64,000 nucleotides of DNA from Prosapia bicincta (Eukaryota; Arthropoda; Insecta; Hemiptera; Cercopidae). Numbering within the stretch: position 1 is the first letter of the stretch; each line of letters begins with the position of its first letter. The position numbers and the translations under genes were made by a program. The stretch lies in the NCBI GenBank assembly GCA_036971475.1, contig JBAIZL010000001.1:76007771-76071770 (forward strand), given 5' to 3'. The notes beneath the pieces were generated by a model. That model ran no database searches. It worked only from the letters and a program-made list of their open reading frames with translations, and was not told the origin of the DNA. Positions 31,745 to 41,256 of the stretch are shown here, one piece after another.

Positions 31745-32480
31745 ATATTTTTAATTTACTGTTAGACAATGCACCGTTGCATCTCGATGAATATCAACTG
31801 AGCTCTGATGATATCCGTGCTTTATTTCTACCCGCAAATGTTACAAGCTTAATCTAGTTGATGAATGAGGGTGTTCTGGAATGTATGAAAAAAAATCAGA
31901 CGTTATCTTTTACAATCTCTCTTGGAAGCGCGGCTGAATGCTGTGTAAGGAAAGGGAAGAAACCATTGCAGGGTTTCTAAAAAAAATACAGTGAAGGAAA
32001 CTTGTCTACTGGAATCATGGGACAAAATAAAAGAAGAAACATCAAGTGAGTTATGGAATAAAATCCCAAGTCATAGTAAAAATGTTGACTGTTATTGATC
32101 CACAAGAAGAAAGATTTGAAATTTGTTATCAAGAAACTTCCAGGTTGTGAAAACTCCATGAAAAGTTCCAGGAATATTAATCACAGTGAAAGAATGACCA
32201 CCTTGAAAACTGCATTACGCTTTATTGAATAACAGATACCACGCCAACAAAAGTGCTTCTGCTAAGATGTCTAACAATGAAGAATGTTCTGATAAGCAGA
32301 TGCAGTAGACACTTTATAACTTCCAAAAAATGTAGCAACCGTGATGAACAATATATTCCAAGCAACATTAAATTTATCTACTATAATCAATACAGTTCTA
32401 TAAACATATTTTGTCCAATCTTATACTGTATACATATATAGTAGAGTCGACTATCCGAACGTCAATTAATGGAACCAAAA
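31745..32480 (+). pseudogene. Tigger-like relic, 3' part
   Basis: The frame from about 31765 reads LDNAPLHLDEYQL, DIRALFLPANVTSLI and NEGVLECMKK, the second and third catalytic blocks of the jerky/Tigger DDE domain (family LLDNAPSHP ... LPPNVTSL.QPMDQGVL, third Asp now Asn). The sequence GTAGAGTCGACTATCCGAACG at 32443 resembles a Tigger inverted-repeat end, placing the 3' terminus there. Confidence 0.65.
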
Positions 32481-32489
32481 ACAAACAAA

Positions 32490-33360
32490 CAAAAAATGCA
32501 TGGATGACATTAGAAATATTTTATGAGTGGTACTCACTTGGAATTTCAGTTAGTTAGTTATTCTTCTAGTTCCTCATCTTCTTTTAACTCTGATATATAA
32601 CTCAAGAGAAAGAGAATAGAGAGGAGGAAAAATACTGAAACAGAATATAATGAATCAAGTATTTTGTTTAATAGGTTTTTATATTTATTACGCTACAGCC
32701 AGTTTAAGTAGGTAAGTAACACACGCATGCAAATTTTTAGGTGACTCATTTACTTTTATGTCTGAGAAACAAATATTCCACTAATATTTTATTATTTAAA
32801 AAAAGATGTTCTCTTTTTGGTTTTGATGAGGCTTTTAATAAACAATATTTTTTAATGCAGTCCTTAGAATTCTTATAAAACAGCAAGGACCCAGAGCCAT
32901 ATCTACCTAAACCCAACAAAGGTACCAATAGAATTAGCTGATGGTTCTGAAAGTGAAACAGTATTCATGTACTCTATAAAGAATCACTTTCAAATATGTC
33001 AGAAAGAAACACACTATCGAAATAGGAGTGTAAAAAATACATAGGTTAATTTCATGGCCAAAATCAATAAAATGATCATCTCAAACACCTCACTAAACTT
33101 TATTGACCTATAGCAAAGAATATTGTAATTTTCTCCACCTAGAGTAAATAAAGCTTTATGTAGATTCTTTTGGACACTGGGGAATAAAAGTGAAGAAAAT
33201 GTAATGATGAGAACACAGAGGTTCCGGGACTAATAGGATGTCCACCTAAATATAGAACTTAAACAGTGTGTGGTGATAACCGTAGATATCAATTGCTTAG
33301 TGCAATCACAACATTATAGTTCATTGAGCTCTTTAAATGGTTTAATTCTGTGCTACTGCA
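32490..33360. other. Nothing recognised
   Basis: AT-rich spacer between the Tigger relic and the PLE cluster. GTTCATTGAGCTCTTTAAATG (33318) is nearly the reverse of a segment at 33847-33867, hinting that PLE-related DNA begins before 33360. Confidence 0.3.
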
Positions 33361-33640
33361 AATGCCTCTTTCTCTCTTAAGACCATACAATAACAAATTC
33401 GAAAACAACCGACCCATACTTGAAATAAATAATAATCCAAAAGAACTAAACTTACTAGAGTAGTTCTAAAATATCACATTTATACAAACTAACACAATAG
33501 CCTAATTAACCAACAGACAACATATTCAGATGACACACTCTTAAAAAACATCATATACAAAACACACGACCAAATGCATATTTCGTCAACAAGTACATTC
33601 ATCACGGACCGGAAAACGATGTACATAAACATTAAGCTCT
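33360..33640 (+). pseudogene. Penelope-like element, C-terminal fragment
   Basis: Translating across a short insertion gives ENNRPILEINNNPKELNLLE, then KYHIYTN, the tail after the GIY-YIG domain (compare LEINNNPIELNSLEKYHIYKN in the 37-42 kb copies). The reading then runs through STFITDRKT, the equivalent of TNFTDRTS. The frame ends in a TA microsatellite. Confidence 0.7.
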
Positions 33641-33645
33641 TATAT

Positions 33646-33648
<3 letters not shown>

Positions 33649-33713
<65 letters not shown>
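33649..33713. repeat. (TA)n microsatellite flanked by inverted bases
   Basis: About 32 TA units, bordered by TATCCT on the left and AGGATA on the right. Frames reading YIYIYI here are artefacts. Confidence 0.95.
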
Positions 33714-33717
<4 letters not shown>

Positions 33718-33844
33718 ATACAAAAGCTTAAGGCTTATGCACCTTGTAGAAAATTCTTTACTTACACATTCTGTTGTCTTGGACGTTTTGTAAGTCTTAT
33801 ATATTGAAACTTTGTAATATCGCATTCTCACCAAATCACAATTA

Positions 33845-34390
33845 AAGCATTTAAAGAGTTCAATGAACATACACCCAAAAATAACATACACCATCGAAAC
33901 AGAACAACAAAACTCTCTCAACTTCCTAGACCTTACAATTAAACGAACAGACAAACAAACACATAAATTCAACATATACCGAAACCCCACTAGTACCAAT
34001 ACGACCATTCACAGCTCCTCAAACCACCCATATCAACATAAACTAGCTGCTTACAACACCATGATATATCGCCTGCATAAAACACCGTTAGACAAAGAAG
34101 AATACTACCAGGAGTTAAACACCATAAAATATATAGCATAAACTAACGGATACAATTCAACAATGATTGACAAATTATATAACCTCCTAAAAAATAAACC
34201 TAATAAGCCAAATACAAACACAACAGGACAGTCCCATAAAATACTTATCAATACCATACAAATCATCCAAAACGCCCAATCTAACCAACACACTACGAAA
34301 ATACAACTACAAAATTGCTTACTCCACACACAACACTCTTAATAAACAATTTAAACCCAACAAGTTTATAAACACTTAAAAGTGTTTAGT
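33845..34390 (+). pseudogene. Penelope-like RT C-terminal fragment, second family
   Basis: The frame at 33863-34141 reads TIETEQQNSLNFLDLTI and FNIYRNPTSTNTTIHSSSNH, the block after the RT YVDD motif. One stop follows, then TNGYNSTMIDKLYNLLKNK. It differs in sequence from the copies at 37-42 kb and is closer to the one at 35.7-36.6 kb. Confidence 0.75.
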
Positions 34391-34399
34391 GAATTAACA

Positions 34400-35440
34400 A
34401 TCATATAAATTTAACATTACACATTTATTCCTCTGACATCCAATTGTTACAATTTATACCAAATTACATTTATACGATGCAGTGACAAAGATTGATTGCT
34501 TAACTAATACGATAATTACTAAAAAGGTGGACTCTTGGGGCCTTAGGCTTTTAATACAATAACGTTTAATAATTACAGTGATAAATTTTTTTTTCTCAGG
34601 TTGTTATTACGGGATCTTCTATAAATTAGATGTGGTGAAAAAAACTAGATTAATTTTTATAAATACAATGAAATTAAATTGGCTTTGAATTTACTAATTT
34701 ATAAATCTCTGTTGCCTAAATCTAATATAAGTAAGGTAGTACTTACTGTTGAGTTCCTGGAATCTTGACCGTGTTTAACTGCTTCACCACACACAAAAAA
34801 CTTACTTTCCTAATTTCTTTACTATCTGACTATTTCATTCACGTCACACTTTAAAATTTGTATACATAAATAACTAACAATTGCCTTTAGTCTTCTAAAC
34901 AAATTTACCTCTTTTTAAACATTGCTTACAACTTTGTCCCATCCTAATACATCTGCACTCTTCTGAAGCTCCCCAAAAACTTAGTATTTTGCCCGATGAT
35001 TTTAGTATTTTAAAACCAGCATAATTACCCCTCTTACGTATTTCAGTTATTTTGGTGGTTCCCACGCAGCTCTTACAAATTGTTTCACACAGTACAGCAT
35101 ACTTTCCCAGGTTATTCTTGGTCACTTGAAATACTTAAATCTTAAAATACTTGGGCTCCTCTTTTGTCAATAGGTTTCCCACAATTGTAGAGGTTTACGA
35201 CTACCCAAAAATAAAAACAATGGTTAAGCCCTCTTTGTCGGTACTTTAGTAAGCTATTCCTAATCACTCCTTTCCTAATATTACAGATTATTGTTATTTT
35301 GAATACTAGCTAAAATTATACTATATCCCTCATATGTCACACTATTGAAATATTTTGATCATACAATGGTCTTTATCAATAAAAAAATATTATTGTACTT
35401 AGTGGTGGAAAAAATTGTTTACAATTAATAATAGTACTAA
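34400..35440. other. Spacer within the PLE cluster
   Basis: AT-rich. At 35340-35378 (- strand) a decayed hammerhead-like string keeps stem I ATTGA/TCAAT and an ATTGTATGATC stretch, but its core has been lost. The 76-codon frame at 34895-35125 has no recognised domain. Confidence 0.35.
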
Positions 35441-35481
35441 TTTTAAACTACTTAACTAAGTGAATACGTAATTGCTTACTT

Positions 35482-35519
35482 GCTGACACGTTTCAAAAAG
35501 ATCGTTCCTTTTACGAAGC
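35482..35519 (-). ncRNA. Hammerhead-like motif with non-canonical core
   Basis: On the - strand: GCT, then TCGTAAAA, stem II GGAAC/TTTTT around GATC, GAAA, CGTG, cleavage TC, and AGC. The GAAA and cleavage side are kept. The 5' core differs from CTGANGA at several sites, including T at position 3 and A at position 8. Confidence 0.4.
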
Positions 35520-35699
35520 TAACCCTCTATTGGCGGCATTTTGGCTGTTTACAAACAATATCAGATGGATGGATTTATGACAGTGGAGTGGGGAGAGGTG
35601 TTGGCGTCTTGTATGATATATTGGAAAAGGCTATTGGCTTCAAAGTGTGTGTGATCGTTTAATACATTTTCCCTGTCTGTTGTGTAGTGTTTGTAGATT

Positions 35700-36560
35700 T
35701 CATATTTTTCTAAGGTTGTTAGTTTTTTTACTTTGTTTTAATGTGTGTAGAACATTTAAATTAGTGTGTATGTCGGTATGTGTGTGTTGGGTGTTATTTA
35801 GGTGTTTTGCGTAGATGGATTTAGGGTTTGTTTGTTTTGTTTGGGTAATGTGTTCATCGAAGCGTGTATAGAAAGACCTGCCAGTTTGGCCCATGTAATA
35901 GTTGGGACAATCGTTGCAAGTTAATTTGTAAATACCTGAGAGTTTGTATATGTCAGTTTCTTTTTGAAAAGGTTGCTGTATATGTTTTCTTAGAGTGTTT
36001 GTTGTTTTGTAGGATATTTGGTAATGGAGTTTTTTGAATGTGGAGGCTATTTTGTGTGTGTTTTTATTGTGGTAGGTGAGGATATGTATTTGTTGTTTTT
36101 TTGTTTGGTGTGTTTGTGTGGCTGTTTGATGGTGTTTATGTTTGATTTTCCTGAGTATGTTGTCTATGAGTGTGTGTTGGTAGCCGTTTTGTTGAGCGAT
36201 GTATTTTATGGTATTAAGTTCTTCGTTGTAGTCTTTCTGTAGCATTGGTATATTTATTAGGCGGTGTAACATATAATTAAATGCAGTGTGTTTGTGTTGT
36301 GTGGGGTGATTAGATGTATTATGTATGACCATATCTGTAGTTGTTGGTTTTCTGTATATTTTGAAATTGTGTCTAGTGTTGTGTTTGGTGATAGTAAGAT
36401 CTAGAAAGTTTATTCTATTGTTTTCTTCTAATTCGAGAGTAAATGTGAGGTTATGGTGTATGGTATTAATGTAATTATGTAGTTGTTTGATTTGTCGTTT
36501 TTTTCCGTTGTATAATATTAGAATGTCATCTACACATCTATGGCAGTAAATTATTTTATG
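35700..36560 (-). pseudogene. Penelope-like RT end plus GIY-YIG endonuclease
   Basis: Read down from 36560: HRCVDDILILYNG (RT catalytic YVDD with Tyr changed to Cys), FTLELEENNRINFLDLTI, KIYRKPTT and a Lys/Gln-rich linker. The GIY-YIG nuclease then starts LSGIYKLTCNDCPNYYMGQT (YIG is YMG), with RFDEHITQT and a His-containing continuation. The open frame covers 210 codons from the first Met at 36332; upstream it continues with frame changes into AEIFLHHI. PLE integrases of this type carry a CxxC between GIY and YIG, as here. 5'-truncated. Confidence 0.85.
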
Positions 36561-36871
36561 TGTGTGGTTATTGTTCTGTAGAATATATATATTGTTGTCC
36601 GATGTGGTGTAGGAATATTTCTGCTAGGATGGTTTTGTAGGATATTTAGTAATGGAGTTTTTTGAATGTGGAGGCTATTTTGTGTGTGTTTTTATTGTGG
36701 TAGGTGAGGGATATGTATTTGTTGTTTTTTGTATGGTGTTTCGCAAAAAACACTCTATTAGCCTTTTCCAATACATCACACAAGACGCCGACATCTCAAC
36801 TCACTCCACTGTCATAAATCCATCCATGTCATAACGTTTGTGAACACCCAAAATGACGCCAGTAGAGGATA

Positions 36872-36911
36872 AGCTTCGTAAAAGGAACGATTGTTTTGAA
36901 ACTCGTCAGCA
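36872..36911 (+). ncRNA. Hammerhead-like motif with non-canonical core
   Basis: Inverted partner of 35482-35519: AGCT, TCGTAAAA, stem II GGAAC/GTTTT around GATT, GAAA, CTCG, TC, AGC. The two motifs diverge from each other. Confidence 0.4.
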
Positions 36912-37007
36912 AAAAAGCAATTACGTATTCACTTAGTTAAGTAGTTTAAAATTAGTTTAATCAGTGAATTCAAGATGATTACATCAAGAAACTTTAATAA
37001 TAGTAAC

Positions 37008-37012
<5 letters not shown>

Positions 37013-37064
<52 letters not shown>
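37013..37064. repeat. (TA)n microsatellite at a PLE end
   Basis: About 26 TA units flanked by AGTAACTTCAT on the left and ATGAAGTTAATATATTACT on the right, an inverted arrangement around the tract that abuts the 3' end of PLE copy A. Confidence 0.95.
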
Positions 37065-37067
<3 letters not shown>

Positions 37068-37126
37068 GTTAATATATTACTATGTAAGTAATTTTATCCA
37101 CCATTAAGTGCAATAATTTTACCTTG

Positions 37127-37170
37127 AGTGATGAGGCACCTTTCGGTCAATTGACCATTGTTGAATCACT
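37127..37170 (-). ncRNA. Hammerhead-like motif, PLE copy A
   Basis: Stem I AGTGAT/ATCACT (6 bp), core TCAACAA, unpaired T, stem II GGTC/GACC around AATT, GAAA, stem III GG-TG-CC, cleavage TC. The core differs from copies B and C by one G to A change, consistent with CpG decay. Confidence 0.45.
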
Positions 37171-37189
37171 GATGTTTTTTTGTTGTAGA

Positions 37190-37730
37190 TGTTCAGTCTG
37201 TGAAGTTGGTGTTTGTTGACGTTACGCGCACTTTTTCTTGATCTGTGTGTATGATATTTCTATATAGTATGTCTTCTGTATATGTTGTTTGTAGATTCAT
37301 TAAATTGTTGTGTATGTTTTTATAAATGTGGTATTTTTCTAGTGAGTTTAGTTCTATTGGGTTGTTATTTATTTCAAGTATGGTTAGGTTATTTTCGTAA
37401 TTTGTTATTTCGTGTTTATGGGATATTAGGTGTGCTGCAACATTTGATACTTTAGAATTTTTGTTTTTGAATGCTCTATAATGTTCTTCAAATCTTATTT
37501 TAAATGTTCTGGTTGTTTTTCCTATGTAAAAAGCGTTACAGTTGTTGCATGTGATTTTGTAAATTCCTGATAGGTTATGTTTTTCTGAATTTGTTTTGTG
37601 GTTTGTGTTATTAAGATATTTTATTATTTTGTTGTTTGGTTTGTAAGTTGGAGTGTAGTATTCTTTGTTGTATATATTTGTTATTTTTTCTATTTTGTTA
37701 TTGGTGTATTTATATTTTAGGTAGATTTTT
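37190..37730 (-). pseudogene. PLE copy A GIY-YIG endonuclease domain, frameshifted
   Basis: Copy A has one T fewer than copy B in the T run at 37725-37730, which shifts the frame after NNENKK. In the shifted frame the nuclease continues as in copy B: LSGIYKITCNNC, FYIGKTTRTF, RFEEHYRAF, then a His-rich stretch and the LEINNNPIEL tail. The stop overlaps the hammerhead-like stem I. Confidence 0.85.
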
Positions 37731-39200
37731 TATTTTCATTATTTTCGTGTTCCGGTTGTAGTGTTGTGTTGAGGTTAGGTTTTTTTGTGAATTTATTGTA
37801 TATATTTTTTATAATGTGTTTGTTGTATCCATTTTCTATTGCTATTTTTGTAATGTTATCTAATTCTTCATTTAATTTTTGTTTGTTATCCTGTGTGTAT
37901 TTTATTGCTTTATTTATCATGTTACTGTAAGTGTTAATTTTGTGTGTCCAGGGGTGGTTAGATTTGTAGTGTATTGTGGTGTTGTTGGAAGTAGGTTTCC
38001 TGTATACTGTAGTTTCTATTTTATTATCATTTATATTTAAAGTAATGTCGAGGAAGTTGATTATTCTATTTGTTTCTGTTTCAACGGTGAATTGTATGTT
38101 TTCGTTGTATGTATTTAGTTTGTTTAATATTATGATGTGTTCGTTGTGAATGGTAGGTTGGTATATTACAAGTATATCGTCTACATACCTTGTCCATAGT
38201 GAGATATTGTGTGTGTTTATTATAGGTTTAATTATTATTTGTTCAAAGTGTTGTAAATATATTTCTGACATGACAGATGATATGGGTGAACCCATGGGGA
38301 GTCCTGTTGTTTGTTCATAATATTTATTGTTAAATTGGAAGTAATTTTGGTTACATATGTGTTTGGTTAGCGTAATGATACTATCTATTATGTTTCTTTT
38401 TTCGTTATTGTGTATCAGTTTGTTTTTTATTATTTCTATGGTTTCTTCTATTGGGATACTAGGGTACATGTTAGTTATGTCATAACTTATTATTTTTGTG
38501 TTGCTGTTTGTTTTTATCGTTTTTATTTTATTAATTAATTCGTATCCATTTTTTATATTGTATGTGTTGTTGATATGTATTTTAGATCTTATGATTTTGT
38601 CTAGAATTTTTGCGATTATGTAAGATGGTGCTGTTGTGAAATTTATTAGTGGTCTAAATGGTGTGTTGGGTTTGTGGATTTTAGGTATCCCTGATAATAC
38701 TGGTGCGCATGGTTTGAATGGGTATAATCTTGTGTGGTATTTTAATTTATTGTTATAGTTTAGGGTGTTACGGTGAGTGACTATTAAGTTTTTTATTGTA
38801 ATAAGGTATTTGCTAGTTGGGTCTGGGATTTGTTCGTATTTATTTTCTTTTATGTAGTTAGTCATTGAATCGATATATTTGGTATTTTCTATTATTACTG
38901 GAGTATTTGTTTTATCTGATTTTAATATTAAGTAGTCGTTGTTTTCTAGTTTTTCTCTGAGTTTTATAATTTTTTTTTTATTAATATATTGTTCCGTTTT
39001 TTTGTTTTTTTCCGTTTTTATTAGGTTAATTTTATTATTAATATTATTTCTTATGTGTTCAGTATTTTGGTGGGTAATTTTGTGGATGTTAGATTCTGTG
39101 TCAACTATTAGGTTTTTTATTATTTGTTTTTTGTTGAAGTTAGGTAGGTTATATTTGAAGGAATTTGTTATTATTATTTTTTCTTTTTCAGTAAATTGTT
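37717..39200 (-). pseudogene. PLE copy A reverse transcriptase
   Basis: The open frame from about 39200 (FTEKEKIIITNSFKYNLPN) to 37717 has its first internal Met at 38865. The RT motifs are complete: GIPKIHKPNTPFRPLI, motif A ISYDITNMYPSIPIEE, motif B GLPMGSPISSVMSEIYLQHF, motif C RYVDDILVIYQ, and the INFLDITLN / VYRKPTSNNTTIHYKSNHPW thumb block. The active-site aspartates are present. Separated from the N-terminal frame by a one-base shift near 39195. Confidence 0.9.
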
Positions 39201-39736
39201 TTAGTTAAGTTTATGAATTTATTGTTGTTAGAGGTGTGGGTTGGTTCTAGGCTATTTTTTAGGTTATGTTGTTGTTTTGATGTGTGGATTGGTTCTAGGC
39301 TATTTTTTAGGTTATGTTGTTTTGATAAATTTTCGATTTTTTTGTTTTGCCTGTTTATAGTATTTGTTTTATGTTTTATTATAATTTGTTGTGTTTTTTC
39401 GTGAATAATAGGTGTGAGAGTATCAAAAGTTTTCATTATTTCCAAATTGGTTGTGTATAGTTGTAAATTGATTTGGCTTTTTTTATGGTAGGCAGATTTA
39501 ATGTTTTGTTTAATTATGTGAGATTCTGCTATTTTTGTTGCTTTATTGATAATAGTGTTTTGTTTATTTTTTATGTGTAATTTTGCGTATTTTGGTGTTA
39601 TATTAAGTGTTAAGCATTTTTTATTAAACTGTATTTTGTTGATGCAATTCTGGAGTTTGATTTTTAGGTTAAGATATTTACGGTACAGTTGTTTACCTCG
39701 GTAGGTATTAAATTCTTGATATTTAACGTTATCCAT
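39188..39736 (-). pseudogene. PLE copy A N-terminal region
   Basis: 182 codons from ATG 39736 (MDNVKYQEFNTYRGKQL), Lys/Asn/Gln-rich and largely helical, ending where a one-base change shifts into the RT frame. A direct 45-48 bp duplication at about 39234-39329 gives LKNSLEPIHTS and LKNSLEPTHTS in tandem. Confidence 0.8.
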
Positions 39737-39775
39737 TGTTTTTCCGTTGCACTGACTTTATGAAGTTAATATATT

Positions 39776-41105
39776 ACTATGTAAGTAATTTTATCCACCA
39801 TTAAGTGCAATAATTTTACCTTGAGTGATGAGGCACCTTTCGGTCAATTGACCATTGTCGAATCACTGATGTTTTTTTGTGGTAGATGTTCGGTCTGTGA
39901 AGTTGGTGTTTGTTGACGTTACGCGCACTTTTTCTTGATCTGTGTGTATGATATTTCTATATAGTATGTCTTCTGTATATGTTGTTTGTAGATTCATTAA
40001 ATTGTTGTGTATGTTTTTATAAATGTGGTATTTTTCTAGTGAGTTTAGTTCTATTGGGTTGTTATTTATTTCAAGTATGGTTAGGTTATTTTCGTAATTT
40101 GTTATTTCGTGTTTATGGGATATTAGGTGTGCTGCAACATTTGATACTTTAGAATTTTTGTTTTTGAATGCTCTATAATGTTCTTCAAATCTTATTTTAA
40201 ATGTTCTGGTTGTTTTTCCTATGTAAAAAGCGTTACAGTTGTTGCATGTGATTTTGTAAATTCCTGATAGGTTATGTTTTTCTGAATTTGTTTTGTGGTT
40301 TGTGTTATTAAGATATTTTATTATTTTGTTGTTTGGTTTGTAAGTTGGAGTGTAGTATTCTTTGTTGTATATATTTGTTATTTTTTCTATTTTGTTATTG
40401 GTGTATTTATATTTTAGGTAGATTTTTTTATTTTCATTATTTTCGTGTTCCGGTTGTAGTGTTGTGTTGAGGTTAGGTTTTTTTGTGAATTTATTGTATA
40501 TATTTTTTATAATGTGTTTGTTGTATCCATTTTCTATTGCTATTTTTGTAATGTTATCTAATTCTTCATTTAATTTTTGTTTGTTATCCTGTGTGTATTT
40601 TATTGCTTTATTTATCATGTTACTGTAAGTGTTAATTTTGTGTGTCCAGGGGTGGTTAGATTTGTAGTGTATTGTGGTGTTTTTGGAAGTAGGTTTCCTG
40701 TATACTGTAGTTTCTATTTTATTATCATTTATATTTAAAGTAATGTCGAGGAAGTTGATTGTTCTATTTGTTTCTGTTTCAACGGTGAATTGTATGTTTT
40801 CGTTGTATGTATTTAGTTTGTTTAATATTATGATGTGTTCGTTGTGAATGGTAGGTTGGTATATTACAAGTATATCGTCTACATACCTTGTCCATAGTGA
40901 GATATTGTGTGTGTTTATTATAGGTTTAATTATTATTTGTTCAAAGTGTTGTAAATATATTTCTGACATGACACATGATATGGGTAAACCCATGGGGAGT
41001 CCTGTTGTTTGTTTATAATATTTATTGTTAAATTGGAAGTAATTTTGGTTACATATGTGTTTGGTTAGCGTAATGATACTATCTATTATGTTTCTTTTTT
41101 CATTT
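39776..41105 (-). mobile_element. Penelope-like element, copy B, 5'-truncated
   Basis: Nearly identical to copy A over the shared part. It begins inside the RT (NEKRNIIDSIITLTKHICN) at 41105 and runs to the same terminal block. The frame 41116-39863 (417 codons) is unbroken from mid-RT through the GIY-YIG domain. Motif B reads GLPMGLPISC instead of GLPMGSPISS, which may impair function. Confidence 0.9.
39824..39867 (-). ncRNA. Hammerhead-like motif, PLE copy B
   Basis: Stem I AGTGAT/ATCACT, core TCGACAA, unpaired T, stem II GGTC/GACC around AATT, GAAA, GG-TG-CC, cleavage TC. The stop codon of the 417-codon frame lies inside the first stem I strand. Confidence 0.5.
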
Positions 41106-41116
41106 GTTGATTTCAT
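39863..41116 (-). CDS. PLE copy B truncated RT plus GIY-YIG protein
   Basis: The frame carries RT motif B (GLPMGLPISC), motif C (RYVDDILVIYQ) and the thumb. A linker follows (YTNNKIEKITNIYNKEYY), then a complete GIY-YIG nuclease: GIYKITCNNCNAFYIGKTTR, RFEEHYRAFKN and AAHLISHKHE, with the CxxC and paired His typical of Penelope endonucleases. It ends RTSTTKKHQ and TGA at 39863-39865. RT motif A and the N-terminus are missing, so it could not be autonomous; the nuclease part looks intact. Confidence 0.85.
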   Translation of the reverse strand: MKSTNEKRNIIDSIITLTKHICNQNYFQFNNKYYKQTTGLPMGLPISCVMSEIYLQHFEQIIIKPIINTHNISLWTRYVDDILVIYQPTIHNEHIIILNKLNTYNENIQFTVETETNRTINFLDITLNINDNKIETTVYRKPTSKNTTIHYKSNHPWTHKINTYSNMINKAIKYTQDNKQKLNEELDNITKIAIENGYNKHIIKNIYNKFTKKPNLNTTLQPEHENNENKKIYLKYKYTNNKIEKITNIYNKEYYTPTYKPNNKIIKYLNNTNHKTNSEKHNLSGIYKITCNNCNAFYIGKTTRTFKIRFEEHYRAFKNKNSKVSNVAAHLISHKHEITNYENNLTILEINNNPIELNSLEKYHIYKNIHNNLMNLQTTYTEDILYRNIIHTDQEKVRVTSTNTNFTDRTSTTKKHQ

Positions 41117-41256
41117 CTTCGCGTGAGCTACTAGTAATCACTTATAACTTTTTTTAAAAAATGTTTTAACTTGCCTATAGTAGCACTTACTTTTTTTGTG
41201 TTGAGGACGGCCGTTTCGGGAGATGTGTCCCTTTGTCAACTCAGACCATAACTCAT
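41106..41256. repeat. Terminal-repeat fragment between inverted PLE copies B and C
   Basis: A segment of about 150 bp with GAGCTACTAGTAATCACT, AACTTGCCTATAGTAGCACTTACT and GTTGAGGACGGCCGTTT. The same sequence forms the arms of the palindrome at 48774-48966, so it is the terminal sequence of a different PLE or foldback family. Confidence 0.7.
41202..41243 (-). ncRNA. Hammerhead-like motif, U3/A8 core
   Basis: On the - strand: TGAG, TTGACAA, unpaired A, stem II GGGA/TCCC around CACATC, GAAA, self-complementary CGGCCG, cleavage TC, CTCA. It differs from a canonical CTGACGA core only at positions 3 (C to T) and 8 (G to A). Confidence 0.55.

Larger units (their letters stand above)
35440..36955 (-). 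mobile_element. PLE fragment between inverted terminal repeats
   Basis: Arms 35440-35660 and 36735-36955 are inverted copies (shared segments: TTAACTAAGTGAATACGTAATTG, the CGATCGTTCC/GGAACGATTG region, and ATGGATTTATGACAGTGGAGT). They enclose PLE coding sequence. Near 36634-36730 a stretch repeats 36012-36100 in direct orientation, so the insertion is rearranged. Each arm carries a hammerhead-like motif. Confidence 0.8.
37066..39775 (-). mobile_element. Penelope-like element, copy A, full length with two frameshifts
   Basis: It starts at the CATAAAGTCAGTGCAACGG segment (about 39770), with the first ATG at 39736, and ends after the hammerhead-like block and TTAAGTGCAATAATTTTACC tail near 37066. 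Coding order: basic N-terminal region, RT, GIY-YIG. It follows copy B head to tail with shared terminal sequence, the tandem layout usual for PLEs. The coding strand is extremely A-rich. Confidence 0.9.

Noticed and set aside
33574..34008. Open frames reading YIYIYI on both strands
   Set aside because: Produced by the TA microsatellite; the frames merely run through it.
35340..35378. Hammerhead on the - strand next to the PLE cluster
   Set aside because: Stem I pairs, but the CUGANGA core and GAAA are both damaged; recorded only as a relic in the spacer.
38939..39404. Hydrophobic frames on the + strand of PLE copy A
   Set aside because: Antisense of the A-rich PLE coding strand; the apparent membrane character comes from T-rich codons.
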